Source: Streptomyces corallincola (GTDB lineage Bacteria; Actinomycetota; Actinomycetes; Streptomycetales; Streptomycetaceae). Taken from it: 64,000 bases of DNA. The stretch is from the NCBI RefSeq assembly GCF_019104725.1, contig NZ_JAHRXF010000010.1, forward strand, positions 95,584-159,583, given 5' to 3'. Made by a program: the position numbers and the translations under genes. The notes below the pieces were generated by a model. That model saw only the letters and a program-made list of their open reading frames with translations, was not told where the DNA came from and searched no databases. Positions 9,139 through 17,530 of this stretch are shown here, one piece after another. Numbering within the stretch: the stretch's first letter is position 1; the number at the start of each line of letters is the position of its first letter.

Positions 9139-9264
9139 ATGGTCGCCATAGCCTTTGCCCTGTTCATGCCGGTCGCCATGCTCCTGCTGCTCCTCGGAAT
9201 GGACGCGTTCAGCAATCTGCTGTTCCCCGAGGACAAACCGAGCGACGAGACGACGGCACCCTGA
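9139..9264 (+). CDS. Tiny membrane protein (41 aa)
   Basis: ATG at 9139, with GGGGAGG 5 nt upstream. The 41-aa product MVAIAFALFMPVAMLLLLLG continues as MDAFSNLLFPEDKPSDETTAP. Residues 3-20 form one hydrophobic helix, followed by an acidic cytoplasm-like tail. The good ribosome-binding site and helix-plus-tail design support a real gene. The role is unknown. Confidence 0.7.
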   Translation: MVAIAFALFMPVAMLLLLLGMDAFSNLLFPEDKPSDETTAP

Positions 9265-9436
9265 CACACCCCGGACATCCGACCCTGACTCCACCCGCGC
9301 CCGGCCCGTACGCCCCGTATGCCTCGTACGCCTCGTATGGGGAGCCGAGCCGACTTCCTCCGCGCGGGCCCGTACGCCCCCGGCACCCGTACCCGCGGGC
9401 CGCCGGGGGCGTACGTGCGTGCGCGGGGGATATCCA

Positions 9437-9466
9437 TTGGCGTCAAACCTCCCACCTCACTAAAAT
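9437..9466 (+). promoter_or_regulatory. Candidate promoter for HelD-family gene
   Basis: TTGGCG (9437-9442) and TAAAAT (9461-9466) are separated by 18 bp and lie about 110 bp before the start codon at 9575. This fits a vegetative sigma-factor promoter in an otherwise GC-rich stretch. Inference from sequence only. Confidence 0.5.
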
Positions 9467-9574
9467 CCCCCCTCTTGCCCGCCTCCCCCTCGGAGCGCCG
9501 CCGCCCGGACGGAAACCGGACGGCACCGTCACAGCCCGCACACAGCCCGCAGCAGGCCATCCGGAGGCACTCCC

Positions 9575-11680
9575 TTGTCCACCCCCGCCCACGACACGAC
9601 GACCGGTGCGACCCCCGGTACGGACGCCCGTACGGACTCCGGCACGACGGCCGACCCGCTCACCCGCGAGCGCACCCACCTCACCGCCTCCCGCTCGGCC
9701 CTGCGCGCGATGCGCGAGGACGCGGAGGCGCTGAACATCCGCGATGTCACCGCGAACTGGGTCAACGCCGAGGTGCTGGCCCGCCAGATCGACGACCGGA
9801 TCAAGGCGCTGGCCGACCTCAGCGACACCCCGCTCTTCTTCGGGCGGCTGGACTATCTGCACGCGCCGGGCCTGGCGGCGGCCGAGGGGGCGGACGGCGA
9901 GCGCTTCTACATCGGGCGTCGGCACGTCCACGACGCGGACGGCGACCCGATGGTGATCGACTGGCGCGCGCCGGTGTCGCAGCCGTTCTACCGGGCGTCG
10001 AAGAAGGACCCGCAGGACATCGCGCTGCGCCGCCGCTTCGGCTACACCGGCGGCGAGCTGACCGCGTACGAGGACGAGCACCTGTCCGACCCGGCCGAGG
10101 CCGCCGCGACCAGCAAGCTGCTCCAGCAGGAGATCGAGCGCCCGCGTGTCGGCCCGATGCGGGACATCGTCGCCACCATCCAGCCCGAGCAGGACGAGAT
10201 CGTCCGCAGCGGGCTGGGCGGCACGGTCTGCGTGCAGGGCGGTCCCGGCACCGGCAAGACGGCCGTCGGTCTGCACCGGGTGGCGTATCTGCTGTACGCG
10301 CACCGGGAGCGGCTGGCGCGCACCGGCACGCTGGTCATCGGGCCGAACCGGTCGTTCCTGCACTACATCGAGCAGGTGCTGCCCGCCCTCGGTGAGCTGA
10401 GCGTGCGGCAGGCGACCGTGGACGATCTGGTCGCCCACGTCGAGGTGCGCGGCACCGACGAGGCACCGGCGGCCGTGCTCAAGGGCGACGCGCGGATGGC
10501 GGAGGTGCTGCGCCGGGCGCTGTACTCCCACGTCACGATGCCCACCGAGCCGGTGATGGTCGTCCGCGGCTCCCGCCGGTGGCGCGTCCCGGCGTACGAG
10601 CTGGAGGAGGTCGTGCGCGAGCTGCTGGACCGGGACATCCGCTACGGCGCGGCCCGCGACGCGCTGCCGCAGCGGATCGCGCACGCGGTGCTGGTGCAGA
10701 TGGAGCGGGCCGGGGAGGCGCCGGACGACCGGGTGCAGGACGCGGTGGCCCGCAACAGCGCGGTCAAGGCGGCCGTGAAGGCGGTGTGGCCCGCCGTGGA
10801 CCCGGCCAAGCTGGTGCTGCGGCTGCTCTCGGACCCGGAGTTCCTCGCGGAGCACGCGGAGGGGCTGCTGGACGTGGAGGAGCAGAAGACGATCCTCCGG
10901 GCGAAGCCCGCGCGCAGTGTGAAGAGCGCCAAGTGGTCCGCCGCGGACGCGGTGTTGATCGACGAGGCGGGCGATCTGATCCAGCGCACCCACTCGCTCG
11001 GGCATGTCGTGCTGGACGAGGCGCAGGACCTCTCCCCCATGCAGTACCGCGCCGTCGGCCGCCGCTGCACCACCGGCAGCGCGACCGTCCTCGGCGACCT
11101 CGCGCAGGGCACCACCCCCTGGGCCACCCGCAGTTGGCGGGAGGCGCTGGCCCACCTCGGCAAGACGGAGGGCGTGGTCGAGGAGCTGACGGCCGGTTTC
11201 CGTGTCCCGACCGACGTCATCACCTACGCCTCCCGGCTGCTCCCGCACATCGCGCCCGGCCTCACCCCGGTCGCCTCGGTCCGTGAGAACCCCGGTTTCT
11301 TCGAGGTCCGCGCCACCGGTGAGGGCCCGGCCGAAGTCGTCGCCGCCTGCGCGGAGTTGCTCGGCCGCGAGGGTTCCGTGGGCCTCATCGCCGCCGACGC
11401 CCGCGTCCCCGCCCTCGCCGACGCCCTCACCGCCGCCGGAATCGGCCACCTCACCCCCGGCGAGGAGACCACCCTCGACACCCGCCTCACCCTGGTCCCC
11501 GCCTCCCTCGCCAAGGGCCTGGAGTACGACTACGTCGTCCTCGACGAACCCGCCGCCGTCGTCTCCGGCGAACCCGACGAACGAACCGGCCTGCGGCGCC
11601 TCTACGTCGCCCTGACCCGAGCGGTGTCGGGCCTGATCGTGACGCACGCGGCGGAACTCCCGGAGCAGCTCGGGGAGTAG
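9575..11680 (+). CDS. HelD-family RNA polymerase-recycling ATPase
   Basis: A 701-aa UvrD-like SF1 ATPase. TTG at 9575 follows GGAGG by 7 nt. An N-terminal coiled-coil-like arm (res 30-90) precedes the typical HelD block GRRHVHDADGDPMVIDWRAP. Walker A GGPGTGKT is near residue 225, the Walker B region VVLDEAQDLSPMQ near residue 484, and the late motif KGLEYDYVVLDEP near residue 650. HelD proteins free stalled RNA polymerase, and one branch (HelR) protects it from rifamycins. I saw no obvious rifamycin-associated inverted repeat upstream, so I do not claim HelR. It appears monocistronic. Confidence 0.85.
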   Translation: MSTPAHDTTTGATPGTDARTDSGTTADPLTRERTHLTASRSALRAMREDAEALNIRDVTANWVNAEVLARQIDDRIKALADLSDTPLFFGRLDYLHAPGLAAAEGADGERFYIGRRHVHDADGDPMVIDWRAPVSQPFYRASKKDPQDIALRRRFGYTGGELTAYEDEHLSDPAEAAATSKLLQQEIERPRVGPMRDIVATIQPEQDEIVRSGLGGTVCVQGGPGTGKTAVGLHRVAYLLYAHRERLARTGTLVIGPNRSFLHYIEQVLPALGELSVRQATVDDLVAHVEVRGTDEAPAAVLKGDARMAEVLRRALYSHVTMPTEPVMVVRGSRRWRVPAYELEEVVRELLDRDIRYGAARDALPQRIAHAVLVQMERAGEAPDDRVQDAVARNSAVKAAVKAVWPAVDPAKLVLRLLSDPEFLAEHAEGLLDVEEQKTILRAKPARSVKSAKWSAADAVLIDEAGDLIQRTHSLGHVVLDEAQDLSPMQYRAVGRRCTTGSATVLGDLAQGTTPWATRSWREALAHLGKTEGVVEELTAGFRVPTDVITYASRLLPHIAPGLTPVASVRENPGFFEVRATGEGPAEVVAACAELLGREGSVGLIAADARVPALADALTAAGIGHLTPGEETTLDTRLTLVPASLAKGLEYDYVVLDEPAAVVSGEPDERTGLRRLYVALTRAVSGLIVTHAAELPEQLGE

Positions 11681-11815
11681 CCCACGCGGGCGCGGGGGCC
11701 GCGTTCTCCGGTGCCGTACGGACCCCCGGCCGATCCCGGTTCCGCAATCCGAACGGCGGCCTTCATGTGGACGCGGTTCCCTTCCCGGTCCGGCCGGCGG
11801 CGGGGAGTTGTGGCG

Positions 11816-11857
11816 ATACGGCATACCGAAGGCCCCTTGGACTTCGGTATGCCGTAT
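11816..11857. terminator. 16-bp perfect hairpin, bidirectional terminator
   Basis: ATACGGCATACCGAAG (11816-11831) pairs perfectly with 11842-11857 over a 10-nt loop. It sits between the convergent HelD-family gene and the tiny membrane protein gene. Confidence 0.75.
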
Positions 11858-11875
11858 TCGCCTGCCGAGGGCACG

Positions 11876-11971
11876 TCATCGACGCCGCACGACCCAGACC
11901 GCGGCACCGACGACGGCGAGCATGACGATGACGAAGGACAGGACGGGCCAGAGGTCGAGCATTCCGAACAT
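11876..11971 (-). CDS. Tiny membrane protein (31 aa)
   Basis: ATG at 11971 with GAGGAG 6 nt upstream. The 31-aa product MFGMLDLWPVLSFVIVMLAV continues as VGAAVWVVRRR. It is one transmembrane helix with a positively charged C-terminus, implying N-out/C-in topology. The good ribosome-binding site and the hairpin just downstream support a real transcription unit. Function unknown. Confidence 0.65.
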   Translation of the reverse strand: MFGMLDLWPVLSFVIVMLAVVGAAVWVVRRR

Positions 11972-12736
11972 GGCTACTCCTCATGCGGTGATGGGTGAGC
12001 TGGATGGCGTTCTCGGTGCCCGATTGGGCTCACCACAGCACCGGCGGTTTCGACCCTGACGCCCCGCCGCCCTGGACGGCACTCACATTCAGGAACTTCA
12101 CCCGCTGGTCGCCGGAGAGCGCCTGGTGCTGCCGAAGGACCGTGACCGCACCCCCGTGCGGTCATCACCGCGAGTTGATTTCGTTCCCCCTCTCGCGGTG
12201 ACGGATGGAACCCTACCGGGATATGCGGGCACTTCGGGAAATAACTTCATCGGCCGTACTGGCGGAATCCGCGCCTCACCTGCGATGTCTACGCAGAGTG
12301 GTCCTGCACCGAGGTCCAGCGGTATCAATCGGGATATACCGAAGCCGATTCCGTAATCACCCAATGTCGATGTGAAGCAGATCACATCACCTATTTGAGA
12401 CGGAATTGAGCTTTCCTGAATCCGCCCCCGAAAACGCCCGAGGAGCGCTGGGGCACGGCTTGAGCGTTTCATTGCGCGCCAGGCAAATGAGCACTACAAC
12501 GCTTACGGTCGGGCACTTCTGATGCCGCCGAGGTCTTCCCGGCGAAAGGGTCTTGGCGAACAAGTTCCGGAATCGCGTGGTTGGTTCGGGACATGAGTGG
12601 CCGGTCGGGGTGGAGAAGCGGGGCGGACGCACGGCGCGGCCCGTCAACTCCTCCGCACCGAACTCGGCTGCACCGCCGACCACTTGTGCCGTACCGAGGA
12701 ACTCCCGACGCCGGGAGTCGTCCGTGCGCGGGTGTC
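11972..12736. other. AT-richer intergenic region with a CRP-type site and a gene remnant
   Basis: No intact gene is convincing in these 765 bp. The middle is AT-richer than its surroundings. At 12369-12388 GATGTGA-N6-TCACATC is a perfect 7-bp-arm dyad with the core TGTGA-N6-TCACA of cAMP-receptor-protein sites. Near 12620-12735 (+) one frame reads AARQLLRTELGCTADHLC, then TEELPTPGVVRARVSQ. This looks like the N-terminus of a GNAT acetyltransferase cut off before the fold, probably a relic. Confidence 0.5.
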
Positions 12737-13432
12737 TCAGGCCGCCGTGTCCAGGGTCGTGCGCCATTGGGCCACCGATTCCGCCGAGACCGGCCCCGTC
12801 CAGCCGTCCGGGCGGGCCGCGCCGCCGATGTGGAAGGCGTGAAGTCCGGCCGTGCGGAGGGCGGGGACGTGGTCGAGGCGGAGGCCGCCGCCGACGAGGA
12901 CGGTCTGGGCGTAGCCGGGTTCGCCGCGGCGGCCCGCTTCGGCGCAGAGGGTGGGGAGTCCGGCGTCCACGCCGGAGGCGGAGCCCGCGGTGAGGTAGGT
13001 GTCGAGGCCGGGGAGTCCGGCGAGACGGCGGCGCAGGCGGGCGCGGTCGGTGGCGCGGTCGATGGCCCGGTGGAACGTCCAGCGGCAGCCGTCCAGTTCC
13101 GCGACCAGCCGCTCCACCGCCGACAGGTCCACCCCGCCGGACGTGTCCAGGAAGCCGAGGACGAACTGGTCCGCGCCCGCCGCGCGCAACTCGCCCGCCA
13201 TCCCCGCCAGGCGGTCCAGGTCGCCCGCCGCGAACCCGTCCGCCAGCCGCAGCATCACGCGCAGGTCGATGTCCACGGCGGCCCGGATCGCGGCCACCGT
13301 GGCGACCGAGGGGGTCAGTCCGTCGGCGGCCATCTCGGTGACCAGCTCCAGCCGGTCCGCGCCGCCCGCCTGCGCGGCGACCGCGTCCTCGACGTCCAGC
13401 GCGATCACCTCCAGGACCGCACGCTCGCTCAT
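12737..13432 (-). CDS. cutC: Copper homeostasis protein CutC
   Basis: A 231-aa TIM-barrel protein of the CutC family. Visible signatures are ALDVEDAVAAQAGGADRLEL (residues 11-30), the strand DLRVMLRLADG, FVLGFLDTSGGVDL and FHRAIDR. CutC was named for copper tolerance, but its biochemical activity remains poorly defined. ATG at 13432. It is divergent from the HD-domain gene, with a DasR-like palindrome in the 153-bp gap. Confidence 0.92.
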   Translation of the reverse strand: MSERAVLEVIALDVEDAVAAQAGGADRLELVTEMAADGLTPSVATVAAIRAAVDIDLRVMLRLADGFAAGDLDRLAGMAGELRAAGADQFVLGFLDTSGGVDLSAVERLVAELDGCRWTFHRAIDRATDRARLRRRLAGLPGLDTYLTAGSASGVDAGLPTLCAEAGRRGEPGYAQTVLVGGGLRLDHVPALRTAGLHAFHIGGAARPDGWTGPVSAESVAQWRTTLDTAA

Positions 13433-13474
13433 GACACCCCATTCGTCGGCGCCCCTCGGCGCACCCCAGTGGCT

Positions 13475-13490
13475 ATAGGTCTAGTCCAAT
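13475..13490. promoter_or_regulatory. DasR-like (dre) operator candidate
   Basis: The sequence around AGGTCTAGTCCA (13477-13488) matches 10 of 11 positions of the GGTCTAGACCA core bound by the GlcNAc-responsive GntR-family regulator DasR. It lies between divergent cutC and the HD-domain gene. Nearly the same string occurs in reverse at 43251-43264, upstream of nagK. Confidence 0.45.
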
Positions 13491-13585
13491 CAAGAGGGTA
13501 CGCCCCAGAGCGGCCACCGGGCGGCCCTCCGGGCAACACCACGGCGCGTACGCCCGGCGCACACGGAAGGGGTGCGCGCGGAACA

Positions 13586-14317
13586 ATGGTCCGTATGGCC
13601 GACCTCGACTCCCTGCGTCTCCGCTTCTCCCGCGCGCTGGACGGAGCCCGCACCACCGGCCCCACGGCCGACGACGGGCCCACGACCGCCAACGGGCGCA
13701 CGGCCGACGCCGGAACCCCGTCCGCCACCGGGGCGGCCCCGGCCCCCGACCCCACCCCCTACGCCGACAACCTCCTCGCCCGCTGGCAGGAGCCCCAGCG
13801 CCGGTACCACACCCTCACCCACCTCACCGCCGTCCTCGACCACGTGGACACCCTCGCCGCGCACGCCGCCGACCCCGACGCCGTCCGGCTGGCCGCCTGG
13901 TTCCACGACGCGGTGTATCTGCCGGAGCGGTCGGAGAACGAGGAGCGGTCGGCGCGGCTCGCGGAACGCGCGCTGCCGGAGGCGGGCGTGGACGCGGGGC
14001 GTACGGCGGAGGTGGCGCGGCTGGTCCGGCTGACCGTGTCGCACGACCCGGCGGACGACGACCGGAACGGCCAGGTGCTGTGCGACGCCGACCTCGCGGT
14101 GCTGGCCGCGCCCCCGGCCGCGTACGCCGCGTACACCGCCGAGATCCGCGCGGAGTACCACTTCGTACCCAACGACGCGTTCCGCGAGGGGCGTTCGGCG
14201 GTACTGCGCCAACTCCTCACCCTGCCAAAGCTGTTCCGCACTCCGTACGGCGCGGAGCACTGGGAACGGACCGCCCGCCGGAACCTCGCCGGGGAACTGG
14301 AAATCCTCTCGCCGTGA
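13586..14317 (+). CDS. HD-domain metal-dependent phosphohydrolase-like protein
   Basis: A 243-aa protein starting MVRMADLDSLRLRF; the second ATG at 13595 is an equally plausible start. After a Thr/Ala/Pro-rich insert (res 20-60) comes an HD-type helical domain: RRYHTLTHLTAVLDHV, then AAWFHDAVY (the HD pair) and LCDADLAVLAAP with a distal Asp. These are the metal ligands of the family. Substrate unknown. The gene ends 17 bp before the first 161-bp palindromic element. Confidence 0.82.
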   Translation: MVRMADLDSLRLRFSRALDGARTTGPTADDGPTTANGRTADAGTPSATGAAPAPDPTPYADNLLARWQEPQRRYHTLTHLTAVLDHVDTLAAHAADPDAVRLAAWFHDAVYLPERSENEERSARLAERALPEAGVDAGRTAEVARLVRLTVSHDPADDDRNGQVLCDADLAVLAAPPAAYAAYTAEIRAEYHFVPNDAFREGRSAVLRQLLTLPKLFRTPYGAEHWERTARRNLAGELEILSP

Positions 14318-14334
14318 CCGTCCGCCGCTTCTAC

Positions 14335-14495
14335 GAGCTGTCCCGTAATCTCCGGTGGGTCGGCGCACGGCGTCAGATGCAGTGCATCGCAAAGCCGAGA
14401 GTCGTCCTCGCACTGAGCGTATTCGGGCGACCCCGACAACGCTGCGGGGTGCCGTAGCTGTCGTCGTGCGCCCGCCGGGGATTACGGGACGGCCC
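14335..14495 (+). mobile_element. 161-bp MITE-like element, copy 1
   Basis: A 161-bp non-coding element with imperfect terminal inverted repeats: GAGCTGTCCCGTAATC at the left and the complement GATTACGGGACGGCCC at the right. A copy of exactly the same length lies in inverted orientation at 26066-26226, differing at only about six positions. The termini resemble those of IS5-type transposases of Streptomyces, suggesting a non-autonomous derivative. It marks the left edge of the accessory island. Confidence 0.85.
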
Positions 14496-14655
14496 TGAGG
14501 CGCCTGCCGTGGAGGTCGTCGAGGGACGCCGTCAGGAGTTCGATCTGGAACTCACTCCGGTGTCGCAAGAGCGCATCGATTAACGCATTGTCGGCGATGC
14601 GCCTATGGGCGGCACGCTGACTCGCTCGGACGGTGTTCCCGCGAGCACGGGCCAT
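14482..14655 (-). CDS. Possible truncated small ORF at island edge
   Basis: A 57-codon frame beginning MARARGNTVRASQRAAHRR, continuing as a helical segment and ending in RRLRAVP. Its stop codon lies inside the palindromic element, so the C-terminus may have been replaced by the insertion. No ribosome-binding site is obvious and no family is recognised. It could be the remnant of a DNA-binding or transposition gene. Confidence 0.25.
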   Translation of the reverse strand: MARARGNTVRASQRAAHRRIADNALIDALLRHRSEFQIELLTASLDDLHGRRLRAVP

Positions 14656-14762
14656 GCTGGTGCGTGATCTACGGCAGAGTCCGCCCGCAGGCGACGAGGC
14701 CATCAGTCGCCCTGCCCCCGTCCCGACGGCCGGGGGCACGGGCCACGGCCCCGACCGGACGA

Positions 14763-17228
14763 TTAGGCGAGATCCATGCCGAGGAACGGGAACAGCGCGG
14801 TCCGTTCACGGGCACTGGCCAGAGCCAGCAACGCGGCCGCCGAGCCGGTGGCAAGGTCGGTGGACAACCTGAAGCGGCGATCACCGATGAAGTCGACGGA
14901 TTCGTCCTGCACGGAGACCGCGTTCCAGCCCAGCGCGCGAACATGTGCGTCGACAGGGAGGCCGTGGTCGACACGGGCGATGACCGTGCCCGACCGGCCC
15001 GTCCACAGGCCGAAGCCGAGGGCGAGGCAGTCCAGGGACCGTGCCACCTTCTCGTGCTCCTCCCGTAGTTCCTCCGCGCCGAAGCGGACAGCCGCCCGAG
15101 CGACGGCCGCGATGCCGCCGGTGCCGTCCAGCCCGGCTGCGGTCCTCCGAGCGGTGTCCAGTGCCTGCAGGTCACGGGTGAGTTCCTCGGTCGCCCGGGT
15201 CAGAAAAGCCGAGTCACCGGTAGCGCGGTGAAGGTGCACATGGAGCAGCGCCGGCCCGGTACGGCCGTGCAGCAGGCCGATCTGACGGACCTCTCTCGAC
15301 CCATGGCCAACCTTCTCCGCGAGGTCCACCGCGGCGTCGAGCCACCTTGCCACGCCGGTCGCCCGGTGATGGGCGAGTACCGCGAGGGCGAGGCCCGAAC
15401 GGCCGGAGGCGAAGGAGTCCGTCACTCCCCGGTCGTCGGCTTGGAGCAGGGCCCGCTCCAGCACCTCGGTGGCCAGGTCGTGTTCGCCCAGCTCATCGAG
15501 GGTGAGACCCAGGCCCGCCAGGCCGGTGTTGAAACCGGGTCCGTCTCCCCCTTCCCCGCCCTTGACACGGTCGACCAGCCAGCGGACGTGGTCGTCGGGC
15601 ACGGCATGCCCGGCACGGGACAGAGCCCACAGAACTCCAGCTGCCCCGTAGGCGAAGGTGGTCCCGCCGCCGGGGGTCATGAACTGCAGCGGGTCGCCCG
15701 GGTAGAGCCGGTCCGTGCGGTCGGGCGTGGCGTTGCCGAGCACCGAACGCACGATGCGTGCCTCCACGCCGGAGCTCTCCGCGGCCTCGGGCCAGGCGAT
15801 GCCGTAGCCCGCAGGTGCGCCCGGCTGTTCCGGGTCGAGCCGGTCAAGGATCGAGTCGACGAATGCGGCGGGCACGTCGAAGTCACGGATCATGCAGCTC
15901 ACCAGCTGGCGAACCTTGCCGGCGCCCCACGGCACGGCTTGCGGTACGGGGACGAACAGGGTGAGTTTCAGTACGGCGAGGGCGTACCGGTCGACGTCCG
16001 GTCCGACCAGGTGGTGGGGAGCCTTGAACCCGAGGGTTCCGAGTGCCTGCGGCTCGGCGTGGTCGACGGGCACCGCGGTCTCCAGATCGATGAAGACGAC
16101 CTGATCATCGTCGGTGACGAGGACGTTGGCAGGGTGCAGGTCGCCGAAGACGACGCCTCGTTCGTGCATCTCGTCAAGTCCCTGCTCGACCTTTCGCAGA
16201 ACGTCCAGTGCCCAGGTGCGGTAGGCGCGGCGCCCGGCGTGGCTATGGTCGCCGGTCGCGTACGGGTGCCGACTGGTCAGCAGCGCGGTCAACGGCTCAC
16301 CATCGACGAACTGACGTGCCAGATAACGGTGTTCGTAGCCGACTAGGTGATCGATGACTTCCGGGATGCAGGACAGGCCACGCAACCGCTCCAGTGCCCA
16401 GCGTTCGCGTTCCATGCGTTCGACCGCGTCCGCGCCGGCGGCGTCCGTCCCGGCGAGTGGGCGGGCTTCGCGCAGCAGCACGTCCCGTCCGGTGCTGATC
16501 TCGGTCGCACGGTAGACCCCGCCACCGTTGGAGTAGTGCAGGGCCTCGCGGATCTTGAACGGGAAGTCGCGCAGAGTACCCCGCCCGCGAGCCGCGACGG
16601 CCTCCTCCAGGAAGGGGGGTATCTCCAGCCACGCCGGAGGCCGGAACACCGGACGGCGCTCGTCGGGGACGAGGCTGCCGTCGGGGGCGGTGATCGCTGC
16701 GACCATCACGCCGCGCTGGTCGCGCGTCCACTTCCACATGTACGCGCCGTAGCGCACGTAAAGCGGCCCCTGCTTCCAGCGCAGATCCGTCAGGATGTAC
16801 GGACCGGGGGTCCCTCCGACCAGTTCGTCCAGGCCGTGCAGGAGTTCCTCGGTCTGCAGGTCGTCGCGGGGATAGATCGTGATGAACTTGCCGCTGGCCG
16901 TGCGATCGCTGTTCTTCGAGCCGCGACGCTTGAGTACGGTGGCGCTGCGGATGAACTTGAAACTCACCTGTCGTTCAGTCAGATAGGGCACGACCGACTG
17001 CAGCAGGCCGTGGGCCGTGTCCGGGGTGCCGGACACATGGATCTTCCAGCCCTGCTCGGGAAGGCCGGCGCGAGCCGACGGGTGGCATATGGACCAGTCG
17101 CGGTTGTGTTCCATGACCCAGCCGTCGGGCAGTGGCACGTCGAAGGCCGCCTCCGTCGATCCGGCGTCGGTGGTGTCGTAGAAGAACGTGCCGGGCCGAC
17201 AGAACTCAAGGAACCGGAAGTCGAGCAT
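14763..17228 (-). CDS. Class III lanthionine synthetase (LanKC)
   Basis: An 821-aa three-domain enzyme that phosphorylates, eliminates and cyclises Ser/Thr with Cys in a precursor peptide. Residues 1-200 are the lyase domain, with the GS-rich phosphate-binding segment SGKFITIYPRDD at 112-123. Residues about 230-470 are a Ser/Thr-kinase-like domain with catalytic VVFGDLHPANVL (D363) and IDLE (D381). Residues 505-821 are a LanC-like alpha-toroid with GLAGLGLTLDELG and GRSGLALAVLAHH. The zinc-binding Cys/Cys-His set is absent (LGFGLWTGRSG in its place), which separates class III from class IV. It is divergent from the 68-aa peptide at 17531. Confidence 0.9.
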   Translation of the reverse strand: MLDFRFLEFCRPGTFFYDTTDAGSTEAAFDVPLPDGWVMEHNRDWSICHPSARAGLPEQGWKIHVSGTPDTAHGLLQSVVPYLTERQVSFKFIRSATVLKRRGSKNSDRTASGKFITIYPRDDLQTEELLHGLDELVGGTPGPYILTDLRWKQGPLYVRYGAYMWKWTRDQRGVMVAAITAPDGSLVPDERRPVFRPPAWLEIPPFLEEAVAARGRGTLRDFPFKIREALHYSNGGGVYRATEISTGRDVLLREARPLAGTDAAGADAVERMERERWALERLRGLSCIPEVIDHLVGYEHRYLARQFVDGEPLTALLTSRHPYATGDHSHAGRRAYRTWALDVLRKVEQGLDEMHERGVVFGDLHPANVLVTDDDQVVFIDLETAVPVDHAEPQALGTLGFKAPHHLVGPDVDRYALAVLKLTLFVPVPQAVPWGAGKVRQLVSCMIRDFDVPAAFVDSILDRLDPEQPGAPAGYGIAWPEAAESSGVEARIVRSVLGNATPDRTDRLYPGDPLQFMTPGGGTTFAYGAAGVLWALSRAGHAVPDDHVRWLVDRVKGGEGGDGPGFNTGLAGLGLTLDELGEHDLATEVLERALLQADDRGVTDSFASGRSGLALAVLAHHRATGVARWLDAAVDLAEKVGHGSREVRQIGLLHGRTGPALLHVHLHRATGDSAFLTRATEELTRDLQALDTARRTAAGLDGTGGIAAVARAAVRFGAEELREEHEKVARSLDCLALGFGLWTGRSGTVIARVDHGLPVDAHVRALGWNAVSVQDESVDFIGDRRFRLSTDLATGSAAALLALASARERTALFPFLGMDLA

Positions 17229-17530
17229 CCTGAGTGAACTCCTATGTCATCCGATCAGGGCACACATCCGGCGCGAAGTCGGCACTGGCGACACCACGCG
17301 AAAGCACGGAAGAGCCGAATAGCGCCCGACAGAGGCGGGTCGAATCTGGTAAAGAGACGTTAAATGAGTACCCGGGACCGGCTCGATGGATTGCGGAAAA
17401 GCCGCCCTTCTAATTAGCATCATAGCAATCGTCCGACAGCGAGAGGGAAGACCCGATACTTCGAGCCTTCCGATGTACTCCTGCTCAACGATACATGTGC
17501 GCAAGTGAGTCAAAACGAAGGAGGTAACCC
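17229..17530. other. Divergent promoter region, lanKC / precursor
   Basis: About 300 bp of AT-richer DNA between the divergent synthetase and precursor genes. It must hold both promoters, but I could not assign -35/-10 boxes with confidence. A perfect AAGGAGGT ribosome-binding site (17519-17526) sits 4 nt before the precursor ATG. This predicts very strong translation, as expected of a RiPP precursor. Confidence 0.5.

Noticed and set aside
9264..9575. HelR-type rifamycin-responsive element upstream of the HelD-family gene
   Set aside because: No long inverted repeat of the rifamycin-associated type is visible; only a sigma-70-like promoter is supported. The protein N-terminus also does not clearly match HelR.
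9443..11824. A 793-aa minus-strand frame opposite the HelD-family gene
   Set aside because: Composition (Gly/Arg/Val/His repeats) and full overlap with a motif-rich ATPase mark it as a shadow frame.
12098..12472. 124-aa minus-strand frame and 76-aa plus-strand frame in the cutC-upstream gap
   Set aside because: No ribosome-binding site, unusual composition and an operator-like dyad inside the frame argue against coding.
14763..17228. Class IV (LanL) assignment for the lanthionine synthetase
   Set aside because: The zinc-ligand Cys and Cys-His motifs of LanC-like cyclases are missing, which fits class III instead.
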